A DNA stretch of 64,000 nt from Phenylobacterium sp. (lineage in GTDB: Bacteria; Pseudomonadota; Alphaproteobacteria; Caulobacterales; Caulobacteraceae): NCBI RefSeq assembly GCF_030698145.1, contig NZ_JAUYNW010000147.1:20446-84445 (forward strand). Direction: 5' to 3'. The notes below the pieces were generated by a model, which made no database searches, was not told where the DNA came from, and worked only from the letters and a program-made list of their open reading frames with translations. The position numbers and the translations under genes were made by a program. How positions within the stretch are numbered: position 1 is the first letter of the stretch; each line of letters begins with the position of its first letter. Shown piece by piece: positions 42,851-51,883 of the stretch.

Positions 42851-44728
42851 GTGGACGTCATCTTCACCATCGTGTCGCGCAACTATGCGGCCCAGGCGGC
42901 GAGCCTGATGGAGAGCCTGGCGGCCGCCGAGCCGAGGGCGGCCCGCGTGGTGGTGACCACCGACGGCCCGATCGCCTTCGCCGATCCGAACATCCGAGTG
43001 ATCGAGGCCACGACCCTGGTGCCTGACTATGCCCTGATGTGCGCCTATTACGACGCGCTGGAGCTCAACACGGCGGTCAAGCCGCACGCCTTCCGCGCCC
43101 TGCTGGCCGAGCCGGGCGTGACCTCGGGCGCCTATCTCGACCCCGACATCTGGGTCTACCGCCCGCTCGACGAGGTGCGCGAGGGTCTGGCCCGCGCGCC
43201 CCTGGCCCTGACGCCCCACACCACTCGGCCCCTCTCGGGCGAGGCCAACCCCAACGACCATGTCATCCTGACGTCGGGCGCCTACAATCTCGGCTTCATG
43301 GCGGCCCGCGCCGAGCCGCAGATCAACGCCCTGTTGGCCTGGTGGGCGGAGAAGTGCCGGTTCGACTGCCGGGTGGACTTCGCCGCCGGCCTGTTCACCG
43401 ACCAGAGGTGGATGGACCTGGCGCCTGGCTTCGTCAGCGACCTGGCCCTGCTGCGCACACCGGCGCTCAACCTCGCCTATTGGAACCTGGAGGGGCGCGA
43501 CCTCGCCAGGACCGGGGACGTCTGGACCATCGACGGCCAGGCGCTGGGCTTCTTCCATTTCTCGGGCTTCGATCCGGCTTTTCCCGGCCTGCTGTCCAAG
43601 CACCAGGACCGGGTGAAGGTCGCCGCGGGTTCGCCGCTGGCCGGCCTGCTGGCCGACTATGCCGGCGTGCTGTTGCGCAACGGCCACGAGCAGGCCTCGC
43701 AGGTCGCCTACGGCCATCGCGCCTTCCCTTCCGGCCAAGTCGCCACCACCACCCAACGCCGCCGCCTGCTGGCCGCGGCGCGAGCGGGCGAGGACTTCGG
43801 CGGCGGCCTGACCGCCCGAGCCGAGACCTGGCTGTCCGTCGAGCCTGGCAGGGGCGAGCGCGACGCCGTCCCGCCGCCGCAAGGTCCCTGGCTGGCCCCG
43901 TCAGGGGAGCTGGCGGCCTGGCTGACGGCCGGCCCCGCGAGCCCCGCCATCGACGCGGTGCTGGCCGGTCGCCGGGACCTGCGCGACCGCTTCGTCGCCG
44001 ATCCCGAGGGCCTGAAGGCCTGGCTGCTGGGTTCGGAATCCCTCGACGGCCGGTTCTCGGCGCGGCTGGTCCCGATCGAGACCTGGGCCGACCCCGACCT
44101 GCCCCTGCGCGCTGCGCGCCACGTGGCGGGCGAGACGACCCAGGCGCGGCTTCGGCTGGCGGCCTATGGCCTCGCCGACCGGGCGGGCTGGCCTGCCGCC
44201 CTCGCCGCGGACCTGCGCCGTCGCTTCGACGCGCCGGCGCCGGAGCTCGCCCGCGGCCTGCCCTTCCCGCGGCTGTTCCTGGAGATCTGGGAGAGCCGCG
44301 GCGACCTGCAGAGACTCTTCCCGCTGCTCACCTTTCGCCAGCGGTTCGCCTTCCTGCGCTGGCTGATCGGCGGCGGACTGGCCGACGCCGGGATCGACCT
44401 TTCGGCCCTCCCGGCCAGCGTAGACACCCATCCGGTCTGGGAGCTGGCGCGGCTGACCGTGCGCCGCGAAGCCCCGTCCCTCGCCCGACCCGCCGCCAAT
44501 GGCCGGATCGGCCAGCTCGTGGTGGTCGAGGCCTGGAGCGAGGGCTGCGCTGGCCGCGAGGCCCTGGTGTTCGACGCCGGCGCCGGCCGCTTCCGGACGC
44601 CCGGCGGAGCGCCCGTCGCGCCGCCGGCCCTGGCCGAGCAGGTGATCTACCGGGTCCATCCCGATCTGGTCGCCGCCGACGCCGTGGCTCTGCTGGCCAA
44701 TGGCGTGACCTGGCGCGGCGCGGCATGA
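42851..44728 (+). CDS. Large GT-A fold glycosyltransferase
   Basis: 625 residues, GTG start at 42851. The N-terminal ~290 residues are a nucleotide-diphospho-sugar transferase paralogous to the one at 25804: DxD at Asp97/Asp99 (GAYLDPDIWVY), then AYNLGFMAAR, LFTDQRWMDLAPGF and GFFHFSGFDP. The remaining ~330 residues are helical, Ala/Arg-rich and not recognised; they may bind acceptor or partner proteins. Its stop overlaps the start of the GT4 gene (ATGA). Donor unknown. Confidence 0.82.
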   Translation: MDVIFTIVSRNYAAQAASLMESLAAAEPRAARVVVTTDGPIAFADPNIRVIEATTLVPDYALMCAYYDALELNTAVKPHAFRALLAEPGVTSGAYLDPDIWVYRPLDEVREGLARAPLALTPHTTRPLSGEANPNDHVILTSGAYNLGFMAARAEPQINALLAWWAEKCRFDCRVDFAAGLFTDQRWMDLAPGFVSDLALLRTPALNLAYWNLEGRDLARTGDVWTIDGQALGFFHFSGFDPAFPGLLSKHQDRVKVAAGSPLAGLLADYAGVLLRNGHEQASQVAYGHRAFPSGQVATTTQRRRLLAAARAGEDFGGGLTARAETWLSVEPGRGERDAVPPPQGPWLAPSGELAAWLTAGPASPAIDAVLAGRRDLRDRFVADPEGLKAWLLGSESLDGRFSARLVPIETWADPDLPLRAARHVAGETTQARLRLAAYGLADRAGWPAALAADLRRRFDAPAPELARGLPFPRLFLEIWESRGDLQRLFPLLTFRQRFAFLRWLIGGGLADAGIDLSALPASVDTHPVWELARLTVRREAPSLARPAANGRIGQLVVVEAWSEGCAGREALVFDAGAGRFRTPGGAPVAPPALAEQVIYRVHPDLVAADAVALLANGVTWRGAA

Positions 44729-45963
44729 ACCTGCTCCCGGCCACGCGCCGTCTGTGGCGGCGGCTGACGCCCGAGCCTGTGCGCCTGGCGTTCCAGCCGA
44801 TCCTGGGACCGGCGCTCAAGGCCTATGTGCGTGCCCTGGCGCAGCGGCCGCACGAGGCGCAGATCCACGACGGCCCGATCCGGGTGGTCGGCGACTTCGG
44901 CGGCTCCTACGGCATCTCGGCCTCGGCACGGTTCGCCGTGCGCGCCTTCCAGGCCCTGGGCGTGCCGGTGGAGGCGGTGGACGTCTCCGGCGCCAAGCTC
45001 GACTGGATTGGCGCCTCGGACGCGGCCCGCGCGCCGGGGCCCTGGATCTTCCACATCAACGCCCCGGAACTGCTGGCCGCCCTGGCCTATCTGGGCCCCA
45101 AGCAGGTGCGCGGCCCCCGGTTCGGCTACTGGGCCTGGGAGCTGCCCAAGGCGCCCAAGCGGTGGCTGAAGGACGCCGGGCTGATGGACGAGATCTGGGC
45201 GCCCAGCGAGTACACCGCCCAGGCCCTGGCGGGGGCCAAGGCGCCAGTGCGGGTCGTGCCCCATCCGATCTTTCTGGAGGACTACCGCGACGTGGCGCCG
45301 CTGGCGCGCGAGCCGGGCTTCCTGGCGCTCACCCTTTTCGACTTCAACTCCTCGGCGGCGCGCAAGAACCCAGAGGGCGTCATCGCCGCCTTCGCCCGCG
45401 CCTTCCCCGGCGACCCGACCGCGCGGCTGGTCATCAAGACTCAGAACGGCCGCTTGTTCCCGGAGTTGCTGGCCAGGCTGCGGGCCGAGGCGCCGGCCAA
45501 TGTCGAGGTGCTGGACGCCGTCTGGCCCTATACCCAGGTGAAGGCCCTGATCGCCTCCGCCGACGTGCTGATCTCCCTGCACCGGGCCGAGGGGTTCGGC
45601 CTGACCATCGCCGAGGCCATGGCCCTGTCGGTTCCGGTGATCGCCACCGGCTGGTCGGGAAACACCGACTTCATGGACGAGACCTGCGCTCTGGTCGTGC
45701 CCTCGTCCCCCGTGGCGGTCGACGATCCTCAGGGCATCTATAGGGGCCAGACCTGGGCCGAGCCCGACATCGACGCCGCCGCCCAGGCCCTGGTCCGCCT
45801 CCGGGCCGATCCGGTGCTGGCCAGCCACCTGCGCCAGGCGGGCAAGCGGCGGGTGGCCGAGCGGCTGTCGCCCCAGGCCTGGTTCTCGACCCTGCCCAAC
45901 GACCTGCGCAAGGCCGCCATGGTCGCGGCCAGCCGGTCGCGGAAGCCTCAGTCGCCTTCGTAG
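44725..45963 (+). CDS. Glycosyltransferase family 4
   Basis: 412 residues. After a ~60-residue basic N-terminus comes the GT-B domain: VVGDFGGSYGISASARFAVRAF, FGYWAWELPKAPKRW, DEIWAPSEYTAQAL, TLFDFNSSAARKNPEGVIAAF and the donor site SLHRAEGFGLTIAEAMALSVPVIATGWSGNTDFM. Paralogue of the GT4 at 33150. Last gene of the wzm-wzt-GT-GT run; its 3' end overlaps the convergent MFS gene by 16 bp, which marks the edge of the polysaccharide island. Confidence 0.87.
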   Translation: MNLLPATRRLWRRLTPEPVRLAFQPILGPALKAYVRALAQRPHEAQIHDGPIRVVGDFGGSYGISASARFAVRAFQALGVPVEAVDVSGAKLDWIGASDAARAPGPWIFHINAPELLAALAYLGPKQVRGPRFGYWAWELPKAPKRWLKDAGLMDEIWAPSEYTAQALAGAKAPVRVVPHPIFLEDYRDVAPLAREPGFLALTLFDFNSSAARKNPEGVIAAFARAFPGDPTARLVIKTQNGRLFPELLARLRAEAPANVEVLDAVWPYTQVKALIASADVLISLHRAEGFGLTIAEAMALSVPVIATGWSGNTDFMDETCALVVPSSPVAVDDPQGIYRGQTWAEPDIDAAAQALVRLRADPVLASHLRQAGKRRVAERLSPQAWFSTLPNDLRKAAMVAASRSRKPQSPS

Positions 45964-47147
45964 GGCCGGCAGAAGGTGGTGAGCGCGAACACCCCGAGCG
46001 CGGTGATGATCGCGGCCGGCACCAGGGTCAGCAGCACCTGATCGGGACCGAAGCCCGCCGCGCGAAGTTCGCCCGCGATCAGCGGACCAGCAATGGAGCC
46101 TAACCGTCCGAAGGCGATGGCCGCGCCCGAGCCCGCCGCGCGCACGCCCGGCGGATAGTAGGTCGGGGCCAGCGCGTAGAGGATGTAAAGCCCGCCGACC
46201 ACGGCGAAGCCCGCGGCCCCAGCGGCGACGAAGAGACCGCCCAGACCGCTGAGCTGCGACAGGGCGTAGAGGGCCACGGCGAGGGCGGCGAACACCGCCG
46301 TCATCAGCCCGCGATAGCCGGTACGGTCCGCGACCCAGCCCAGGATCAAGGCGCCGACCACACTGGAGATGTTCATCCAGAAGGAGGCCTGGGCGCCGTC
46401 CTGCGGGGTGAAGCCCTTGGCCACCATCAAGGTCGGCAGCCAGTTGAGCAGCAGATAGGTGACCAGCAGGTCGAGGGCGAAGATCAGCCAGATAAGCGAG
46501 GTGGCCAGGCCCCGCTTGTCGCCGAACAGCCCCTGGGCCAGACGGCGGTCCACATTCGGGGCGGCGGCGGGCCGGGTCTCGGGCAGGAAGAAGAACACCA
46601 CCGGCGCCAGCAGCACCGGCAGGGCGCCGCCGATCAGGAAGATGGTCCGCCAGTCCACCGCCGCGCCCCCGAACTGGGCCAGCAGCGCCACGGCCGCGCC
46701 CCCGGCCGGCAGGCCGCAGAACATGCTGGTGGTGGTGAGCGCGCGCCGGTTGGGCGGGCTGATCTCGGTGGCGATGGCCATCATGTTGGGCATGGCGCCG
46801 CCAAAGCCCAGGCCCGTGGCCAGCCGGGCGATCACCAGGGCCTCGTAGCTCTGCGACAGGGCGGTCGCGACTGAGAAGATGCCGAACAGGGCCACCGACA
46901 CGGTCAGCACCGGCCGTCGCCCGAAGCGGTCGGCCGCCCAGCCGCCGGTCAGGGCGCCGATCGCCAGGCCGAACATCGCCGCGCTGCCGGCCCAGCCAAG
47001 CTGGCTCGGGCCGAGGCCGAGCTCCGGCGCCATGCGCGGCGCGGCTACGCCGAAGGCCTGGATGTCGTAGCCTTCGAGGGCCGCGATGCTGAAGCATATG
47101 GCAACGATGAAGCCCGGGCCCAGACGCCCAAAAGCCTTCGCGGTCAT
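45948..47147 (-). CDS. MFS transporter, aromatic acid:H+ symporter (AAHS/MhpT-like) family
   Basis: 399 residues from the ATG at 47147, preceded by AGGGAA; 12 membrane helices. Family signs: LEGYDIQAFGVAAPRMAPELGLGPSQLGW in helix 1 with the essential Asp, GWAADRFGRRPVL (MFS motif A) after helix 2, and GWVADRTGYRGLM at the equivalent place in the second half. Closest in type to MhpT/PcaK carriers of aromatic acids. No ring-cleavage operon is adjacent, so the substrate is open. Confidence 0.82.
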   Translation of the reverse strand: MTAKAFGRLGPGFIVAICFSIAALEGYDIQAFGVAAPRMAPELGLGPSQLGWAGSAAMFGLAIGALTGGWAADRFGRRPVLTVSVALFGIFSVATALSQSYEALVIARLATGLGFGGAMPNMMAIATEISPPNRRALTTTSMFCGLPAGGAAVALLAQFGGAAVDWRTIFLIGGALPVLLAPVVFFFLPETRPAAAPNVDRRLAQGLFGDKRGLATSLIWLIFALDLLVTYLLLNWLPTLMVAKGFTPQDGAQASFWMNISSVVGALILGWVADRTGYRGLMTAVFAALAVALYALSQLSGLGGLFVAAGAAGFAVVGGLYILYALAPTYYPPGVRAAGSGAAIAFGRLGSIAGPLIAGELRAAGFGPDQVLLTLVPAAIITALGVFALTTFCRPYEGD

Positions 47148-47220
47148 GTTGATTCCCTGCCCCTGCGCGGGGCGCATCTGACAGGGCCGTGAGCCTCCGC
47201 GCCAGCGGAGATGTTGGGTC

Positions 47221-47490
47221 CTAGCCGTCCAGCTTGTCGGGCTTGAGGTTCATCAGGCCGCGCCGCTCCAGCTCGCCGATCATCTGGTCGAGCTGGCTGC
47301 GCAGCTCGATCATGCAGTCGGGCGTCATGATCAGGTAGCCGGACTGCACCATCTGTTCCTGGCCGGCGGTGTCGGCGACATTGGCCGAGAAGGCCAGCCG
47401 GAAGACGCCGGACTGGAATCCAAGCCCCGCCATCTTGTCCCCGAAGATCATCGGAAGGTCGAAGTCTGGCAATCCGGGCGGGCTGGGCAT
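47221..47490 (-). CDS. Small conserved-type protein of unknown function
   Basis: 89 residues, ATG at 47490, acidic and soluble. The middle (FGDKMAGLGFQSGVFRLAFSANVADTAGQEQMVQSGYLIMTPDC) looks like beta strands and the end is an amphipathic helix with an LDQMIGELERRGLM motif. No family recognised. Pattern of codon use (third-position GC) supports coding. It lies 38 bp downstream of the TonB-receptor gene and may be co-transcribed with it. Confidence 0.55.
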   Translation of the reverse strand: MPSPPGLPDFDLPMIFGDKMAGLGFQSGVFRLAFSANVADTAGQEQMVQSGYLIMTPDCMIELRSQLDQMIGELERRGLMNLKPDKLDG

Positions 47491-47528
47491 GATCCCAAGA
47501 TCGCATGATTCCTTCCGGCGTCGGGAAC

Positions 47529-49526
47529 CTAGCGCCGAATCGAGACCCCAATCCGCACCAGACGCGGGGCGGTGAAACTCTCGACGCCGTCGGCGGTCTC
47601 GCCCACCTCGATCTCGGCGTCCAGCAGGTTCTCGGCGGCCAGATAGACCTCCGTCGCCGCCGACACGCGCCAGTCGGCGCGCAGGTCGACGCCGAGGGCG
47701 GGGGCGAGCTTGCGGCTGTTGAGATCGTCCTCGAAGCGTTCGCCCTCGTAGCGCAGGTCGAGCGCCAGGGTCAGGCGCTCGGACGCTCGCCAATCGGCGC
47801 CGGCGGTGATCGTGATCTCCGGGGTCTGGGCGGGACGCTTGCCGGTGAGCTGGGCGGCGGAGGCCCCGCCGTCCACCTCGGCCTTGACCGCCGACAGCGC
47901 CGCACGGGCGGTGAGCGCGGCGCCGAGCTCTGCCGAAACGTCGGCTTCGATCCCCCAGGCCTCGATCTGGCCGGCGTTGCGCCGCTGGCGCAGCACGCCG
48001 CCCGCCGGGATGAAGCCCGCGGTCGGGAAGGTCCCCGGCCCGAAGCCGATCGTGACATTGGTGATTGGGTCGTCGAGGCGGTTGTAGAACACCGAGAGGT
48101 TCCAGCTCAGCACGCCTTCGCCGCTGAAACCGGCCTCGGCGCCGTAGAGGGTTTCGGGTGTCAGGCCGCTATTGGCCTCGGTGACATCATTGCCCACCCG
48201 GAACGGGCGGTGCAGTTCGTTGAGGCTCGGCGGCCGGAAGCCGGCATAGGCCGCCCCGCGCAGCCAGGTGTCTCCGGTCAGCCGATGGCGCAGGCCGAAA
48301 CGGGCGGTGGGCGTGGTCCCCGAATTGTCGGCGGGCTTCAGGTCCAGCAGAACGGCGCCGCTCGCCAGGTCCCGCTCGCGCCGCACGGCTTCGCTGGAAC
48401 GCCAGCCGTCGATCCGCGCGCCGCCGGTGACCAGCAGGTCGCCACCGTCGTAGACGGCCTCGGCATAGGCGCCGCCCACCAGGGTCTCGCCGCCGGCGAT
48501 GCGTCCGCGGGTGAAGGCGCCGTTCATCAGACGGAAGCGCTCGCGCACCTCGCCCTCAGCGGCGCGGAAGTCGGCGCCCAACTCCCAGGACCAGGGGCCG
48601 GACCTGGCCTGCCAGGCGGCGTTCACGCCATAGCCCAGGGCCGGCGTCGCGTACTGGTCGTTGGCGGGGGTGGTGAGGGCGCGGCCCGCCCCGACGGCCA
48701 CCGAGGTGTTCTTCAGGTCGCTGGAGCGCAGCCAGGCCTGGACCCGCCAGCCGGCGGCCTCGTCGCTGGGGGCGCGGGCCGCCGTCAGGGTCAACGAGCC
48801 GCCGCTGGCGATGGAACGCGCGCCGACCAGCCCCGCGCCGCGCCGTTCCTCATAGGCGCCCAGGCGCACGGCCCAATCGGCCTGGCCGAGACCGCCCTGC
48901 AGGCGCGCCGAGATCGCCGCATCGCTGAGCGTGGTGGGCGTGTCGGCCGCGCCAGCCCGGGCGCCGCGCACCGGGACATAGCCGTCGCTGCTGGAGCCGC
49001 TGGCCACCACCAGCAGGTTCTGCGTGCCCAGAGCCGCCGCGGCGCGATAGCTTCCCCGTCCACCCGCCGACACCGACAGCGCCGAGAGCCCGTCGCGGGC
49101 CCCGGCCTCGCGCAGGGCCACGACGCCCGTCAGCGCGCCCGCGCCATAGGGACCGGCCCCCGCGCCCCGGATCACCGCGGCCCCGTCCAGGCCCTCGCCC
49201 GGCAGGGCCGACCAGATCACCCAGCCCCCGAACGGATCGTTCTGCGGCGCGCCATCCAGCGTCACCAGCGCGCGGCCCGCGCCAGACGGCGCTACGGCCC
49301 GCAGGGACAGGCCCTGGATGGTCGGATTGGCCGCGTCGCTGCCGGTTCGCCGGAACAGCGACACGCCGGGCGAGCGTTTCAGGGCCACGTCCAAGCGCGG
49401 CGATCGGCTCAGGGCCTTGGCGTCGAACGTCTCGACGGAAAAGGCGGCCTCGCCCGCCAGGGGTGGCAACCGGGGCGCTTGGACAATAACGGCGGCGACC
49501 TCGGTCGGCGGAGCTTCAATAGGCAT
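47529..49526 (-). CDS. TonB-dependent outer-membrane receptor
   Basis: 665 residues. The plug domain has RSPGVSLFRRTGSDAANPTIQGLSLRAVAPSGAGRALVTLDGAPQNDPFGGWV and GAGAGPYGAGALTGVVAL; the barrel ends in FTAPRLVRIGVSIRR. The barrel includes FRPPSLNELHRPFRVGND and LTPETLYGAEAGF, typical of BtuB/FepA-like receptors. Odd: the protein opens at MPIEAPPTEVAAVIVQAP, which looks like a mature N-terminus; a stop codon lies four codons before the ATG and no signal peptide is visible. Either the signal was lost by an upstream mutation or the gene is non-functional. The ligand cannot be told. Confidence 0.82.
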   Translation of the reverse strand: MPIEAPPTEVAAVIVQAPRLPPLAGEAAFSVETFDAKALSRSPRLDVALKRSPGVSLFRRTGSDAANPTIQGLSLRAVAPSGAGRALVTLDGAPQNDPFGGWVIWSALPGEGLDGAAVIRGAGAGPYGAGALTGVVALREAGARDGLSALSVSAGGRGSYRAAAALGTQNLLVVASGSSSDGYVPVRGARAGAADTPTTLSDAAISARLQGGLGQADWAVRLGAYEERRGAGLVGARSIASGGSLTLTAARAPSDEAAGWRVQAWLRSSDLKNTSVAVGAGRALTTPANDQYATPALGYGVNAAWQARSGPWSWELGADFRAAEGEVRERFRLMNGAFTRGRIAGGETLVGGAYAEAVYDGGDLLVTGGARIDGWRSSEAVRRERDLASGAVLLDLKPADNSGTTPTARFGLRHRLTGDTWLRGAAYAGFRPPSLNELHRPFRVGNDVTEANSGLTPETLYGAEAGFSGEGVLSWNLSVFYNRLDDPITNVTIGFGPGTFPTAGFIPAGGVLRQRRNAGQIEAWGIEADVSAELGAALTARAALSAVKAEVDGGASAAQLTGKRPAQTPEITITAGADWRASERLTLALDLRYEGERFEDDLNSRKLAPALGVDLRADWRVSAATEVYLAAENLLDAEIEVGETADGVESFTAPRLVRIGVSIRR

Positions 49527-49627
49527 GGCGACGTTCTATAGAGCGTTCGCGCGCCTCGGAAAGGCGCCAAGACCTTGGCCCGTCGCATGCGGCGCGCTTA
49601 GATGGCGGGCCGCACGGAGCCCAGGCC

Positions 49628-50506
49628 ATGCCCAAGTTCGCCATCAAGCCGCTGACCCCCGCCATCGGCGCCGTGATCGAAGGCGCGGATCTGTCCCAGC
49701 GCCTCCCCGACGACCAGCTCGCCGAGATCCGCGGGGCGCTGCTGAAACATCAGGTGATCTTCTTCGAGGACCAGCATATGAGCCCGGTCCAGCACCGGGA
49801 CTTCGCCGCCCGGTTCGGGGCCCTGCACACCCATCCGCTCTATCCGGGCGTGCCCGAGGCGCCGGAGCTGTTCATCTTAGACAACCACAAGGACAACCCT
49901 ACCGACAACGACAGCTGGCACACCGACGTCACCTTCATCGAGACCCCACCCATGGCCTCGATCCTCTACGCCAAGCATCTGCCGCCGTCGGGGGGCGACA
50001 CCATCTGGTCGAACATGAAGGCGGCCTATGAGGGCCTGTCGCCAACGTTCCGGGAGTTCCTGTCGCCCCTCGACGCCGTCCATGACTTCGCGCGCGGCTT
50101 CCCGCAGCGGGGCATCGTCGCCAAGGGCGCGGGCGAGGACAAGCACGCCAAGGCCCTGGCCGAGCACCCGCCCGTGTTGCACCCCGTCGTCCGCACCCAT
50201 CCGGAGACCGGCGAGGACGGGTTGTTCGTCAATTTCGGCTTCACCGACCGGATCAAGGGCCTGCGCCGCAAGGAGAGCGACGCGATCCTGAACATGCTGT
50301 TCGAGCACATCCAGAAGCCGGAGTTCCTGATCCGCTGGCGCTGGAGCGACAACGCCGTGGCCTTCTGGGACAACAGGGTGACCCAGCACTATGCGGTCAA
50401 CGACTACCTGCCCCACCGCCGGATCATGAACCGCGCCACCGTGCTGGGCGATCGCCCCTACCACCGCTCGCGCATGCCGGCCGGCGTCAAGGCGGCGGCG
50501 GAATGA
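49628..50506 (+). CDS. TauD/TfdA-family 2-oxoglutarate-dependent dioxygenase
   Basis: 292 residues. The Fe(II) facial triad is His98 and Asp100 (DSWHTDVTF) with His254 (VTQHYAVNDY), and the 2-oxoglutarate Arg is near 265-269 (HRRIMNRATVLG). Length and IEGADLSQRLPDDQLAEIRGALLKHQVIFF at the N-terminus fit TauD. Members hydroxylate taurine, alkyl sulfates, 2,4-D or other acids. The MBL-fold gene overlaps its stop by 4 bp. No sulfonate ABC genes are adjacent. Confidence 0.88.
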   Translation: MPKFAIKPLTPAIGAVIEGADLSQRLPDDQLAEIRGALLKHQVIFFEDQHMSPVQHRDFAARFGALHTHPLYPGVPEAPELFILDNHKDNPTDNDSWHTDVTFIETPPMASILYAKHLPPSGGDTIWSNMKAAYEGLSPTFREFLSPLDAVHDFARGFPQRGIVAKGAGEDKHAKALAEHPPVLHPVVRTHPETGEDGLFVNFGFTDRIKGLRRKESDAILNMLFEHIQKPEFLIRWRWSDNAVAFWDNRVTQHYAVNDYLPHRRIMNRATVLGDRPYHRSRMPAGVKAAAE

Positions 50507-51255
50507 AGGTCCATCCCCTCGAATGCGGACGCCTCACCGCCCCCCTCGAACTGATGGAGGAGGGCAAGAGCGGCGGGACGAACATGCCGGTCATGGCCTT
50601 TCTGCTGGTCCATCCCGACGGGCGCATGGCGCTGTTCGACGCGGGCCTCGTGCCGGAGATGGACGGGACCGTCGCATCGGGCGCCTTCCACATGTTCCTG
50701 CCGCCGGGACATGACGTCGCCTCGCGCCTGCGGGCCATGGACGTCGATCCCGGGCGCGTGGACCGCCTGGTGGTCTCCCACAGCCATTTCGATCACATCG
50801 CCGGCGCGGCCCTGGTTCCCAACGCCGAGCTGGTCATCCACCAGGCCGAGCTGGACGCGGCGCTGCAGACCTCGACCAAGGGCTACGCGCGCCGGACCCT
50901 GGACCTGGGCCACGCACGGCGCACGACCGGAGACAGCTTCGACCTGTTCGGCGACGGCTCGGCCGAGGTGTTCGCCACGCCCGGCCACACCTGCGGCCAC
51001 CAGTCGCTGCGGATCCGGCGGCGTTCGGGCTGGGACGTGCTAGCCGGCGACGCCTGCTATTTCTGCGTCACCCTGAGCGAAGAGGGCGTGCAGCCCTATG
51101 CCCACGACAAGGCCGTCTATCTCAGCTCGTTGCGGCGGCTGAAGCAGATGGCGCTGGACGGCGACCTGATCGTGCCCGGCCACGACCTGGGGTTCATGGA
51201 CCGGCTCCCGGCCGACACCACCCTGCAGGCCCCGGCTACTGCCGCGACGGGCTAG
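50503..51255 (+). CDS. Metallo-beta-lactamase-fold hydrolase, AHL-lactonase-like
   Basis: 250 residues, ATG overlapping the dioxygenase stop. The zinc motif HSHFDH is at 93-98, with His162 (GHTCGH), Asp183 (GDACYF) and a final His in VPGHD: the complete dinuclear set. Layout (DAGLVPEMDG, then SHSHFDHIAG) is that of the AiiA/AttM N-acyl-homoserine-lactonase group, but many relatives open other lactones. Coupling to a dioxygenase suggests a catabolic rather than quorum-quenching role. Confidence 0.82.
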   Translation: MKVHPLECGRLTAPLELMEEGKSGGTNMPVMAFLLVHPDGRMALFDAGLVPEMDGTVASGAFHMFLPPGHDVASRLRAMDVDPGRVDRLVVSHSHFDHIAGAALVPNAELVIHQAELDAALQTSTKGYARRTLDLGHARRTTGDSFDLFGDGSAEVFATPGHTCGHQSLRIRRRSGWDVLAGDACYFCVTLSEEGVQPYAHDKAVYLSSLRRLKQMALDGDLIVPGHDLGFMDRLPADTTLQAPATAATG

Positions 51256-51748
51256 CAGCCATGGCGAACTCGCGGCCGCCCAGATTGGCCAGGGCGGTGG
51301 CGCAGGCGCGGTTGGCCGCGCTCTGGTCGTCAGCCTTGTAGCGAAGGGTGGTGATCGCCAGGGCGCCGGCCTTGCCGTCGAGCATCTCGATGGCTGTGTC
51401 GGCCAGGGTCTCACGCGTATAGACCGCGCTCAGGCAGGCATCGCGGACCTCGCCCGGAGCCTGGGCCTTCTGCAGGGCGCCGAAGGCGGTGAGGCAGGCG
51501 TCCTTGGCGCCGGCCACGGCGACTCGGGCGGCGGCGCGCGGCGAGGCGGCGGCGGCGAGTTGGCCGATGTCGCCGCTGGCGCGGTCCATGGCGGTTTCGC
51601 AGGGCTCGACGATGCCGCGCACGTCCTGGGCGACTTGGGCGGCCGTGGGAACGGCGGCGGCGACCTGGGTCAGGCGAACGTCGCGGGCCGGCTGGCTGCA
51701 GGCGGCGGTCAGGACCAGTAGGCTGGCGAGGAGGATGTTTCGGAACAC
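51236..51748 (-). CDS. Small alanine-rich lipoprotein of unknown function
   Basis: 170 residues with a lipoprotein signal (MFRNILLASLLVLTAAC, Cys17). The mature part is mostly helical and has five cysteines in regular spacing (EPCE, DACLTAF, DACLSAV, RACATAL), suggesting disulfides in the periplasm. No family recognised. It converges on the lactonase-like gene with a 20-bp overlap. Confidence 0.65.
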   Translation of the reverse strand: MFRNILLASLLVLTAACSQPARDVRLTQVAAAVPTAAQVAQDVRGIVEPCETAMDRASGDIGQLAAAASPRAAARVAVAGAKDACLTAFGALQKAQAPGEVRDACLSAVYTRETLADTAIEMLDGKAGALAITTLRYKADDQSAANRACATALANLGGREFAMAASPSRQ

Positions 51749-51883
51749 GGGGAGGACTCCGGCGACGTCAGAGGTACGGAGCCCGAGACAGAATTGACGC
51801 CTCCCCGCGTCAAAAATCCTTGGGCAGAGCTCCAGATAGTAGCGCCCAGGGGTTACGCCAAGGTTGCGAGACGTTTCAAATTT

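Noticed and set aside
49527..49627. Cobalamin or other riboswitch before the TonB-receptor gene
   Set aside because: The divergent gap is only about 100 bp and shows no conserved riboswitch core; too short for a B12 element.
50503..51255. Quorum-quenching lactonase as a firm call
   Set aside because: The zinc motif is shared by many lactonases and the genetic context is catabolic; no luxI/luxR genes are in the window.
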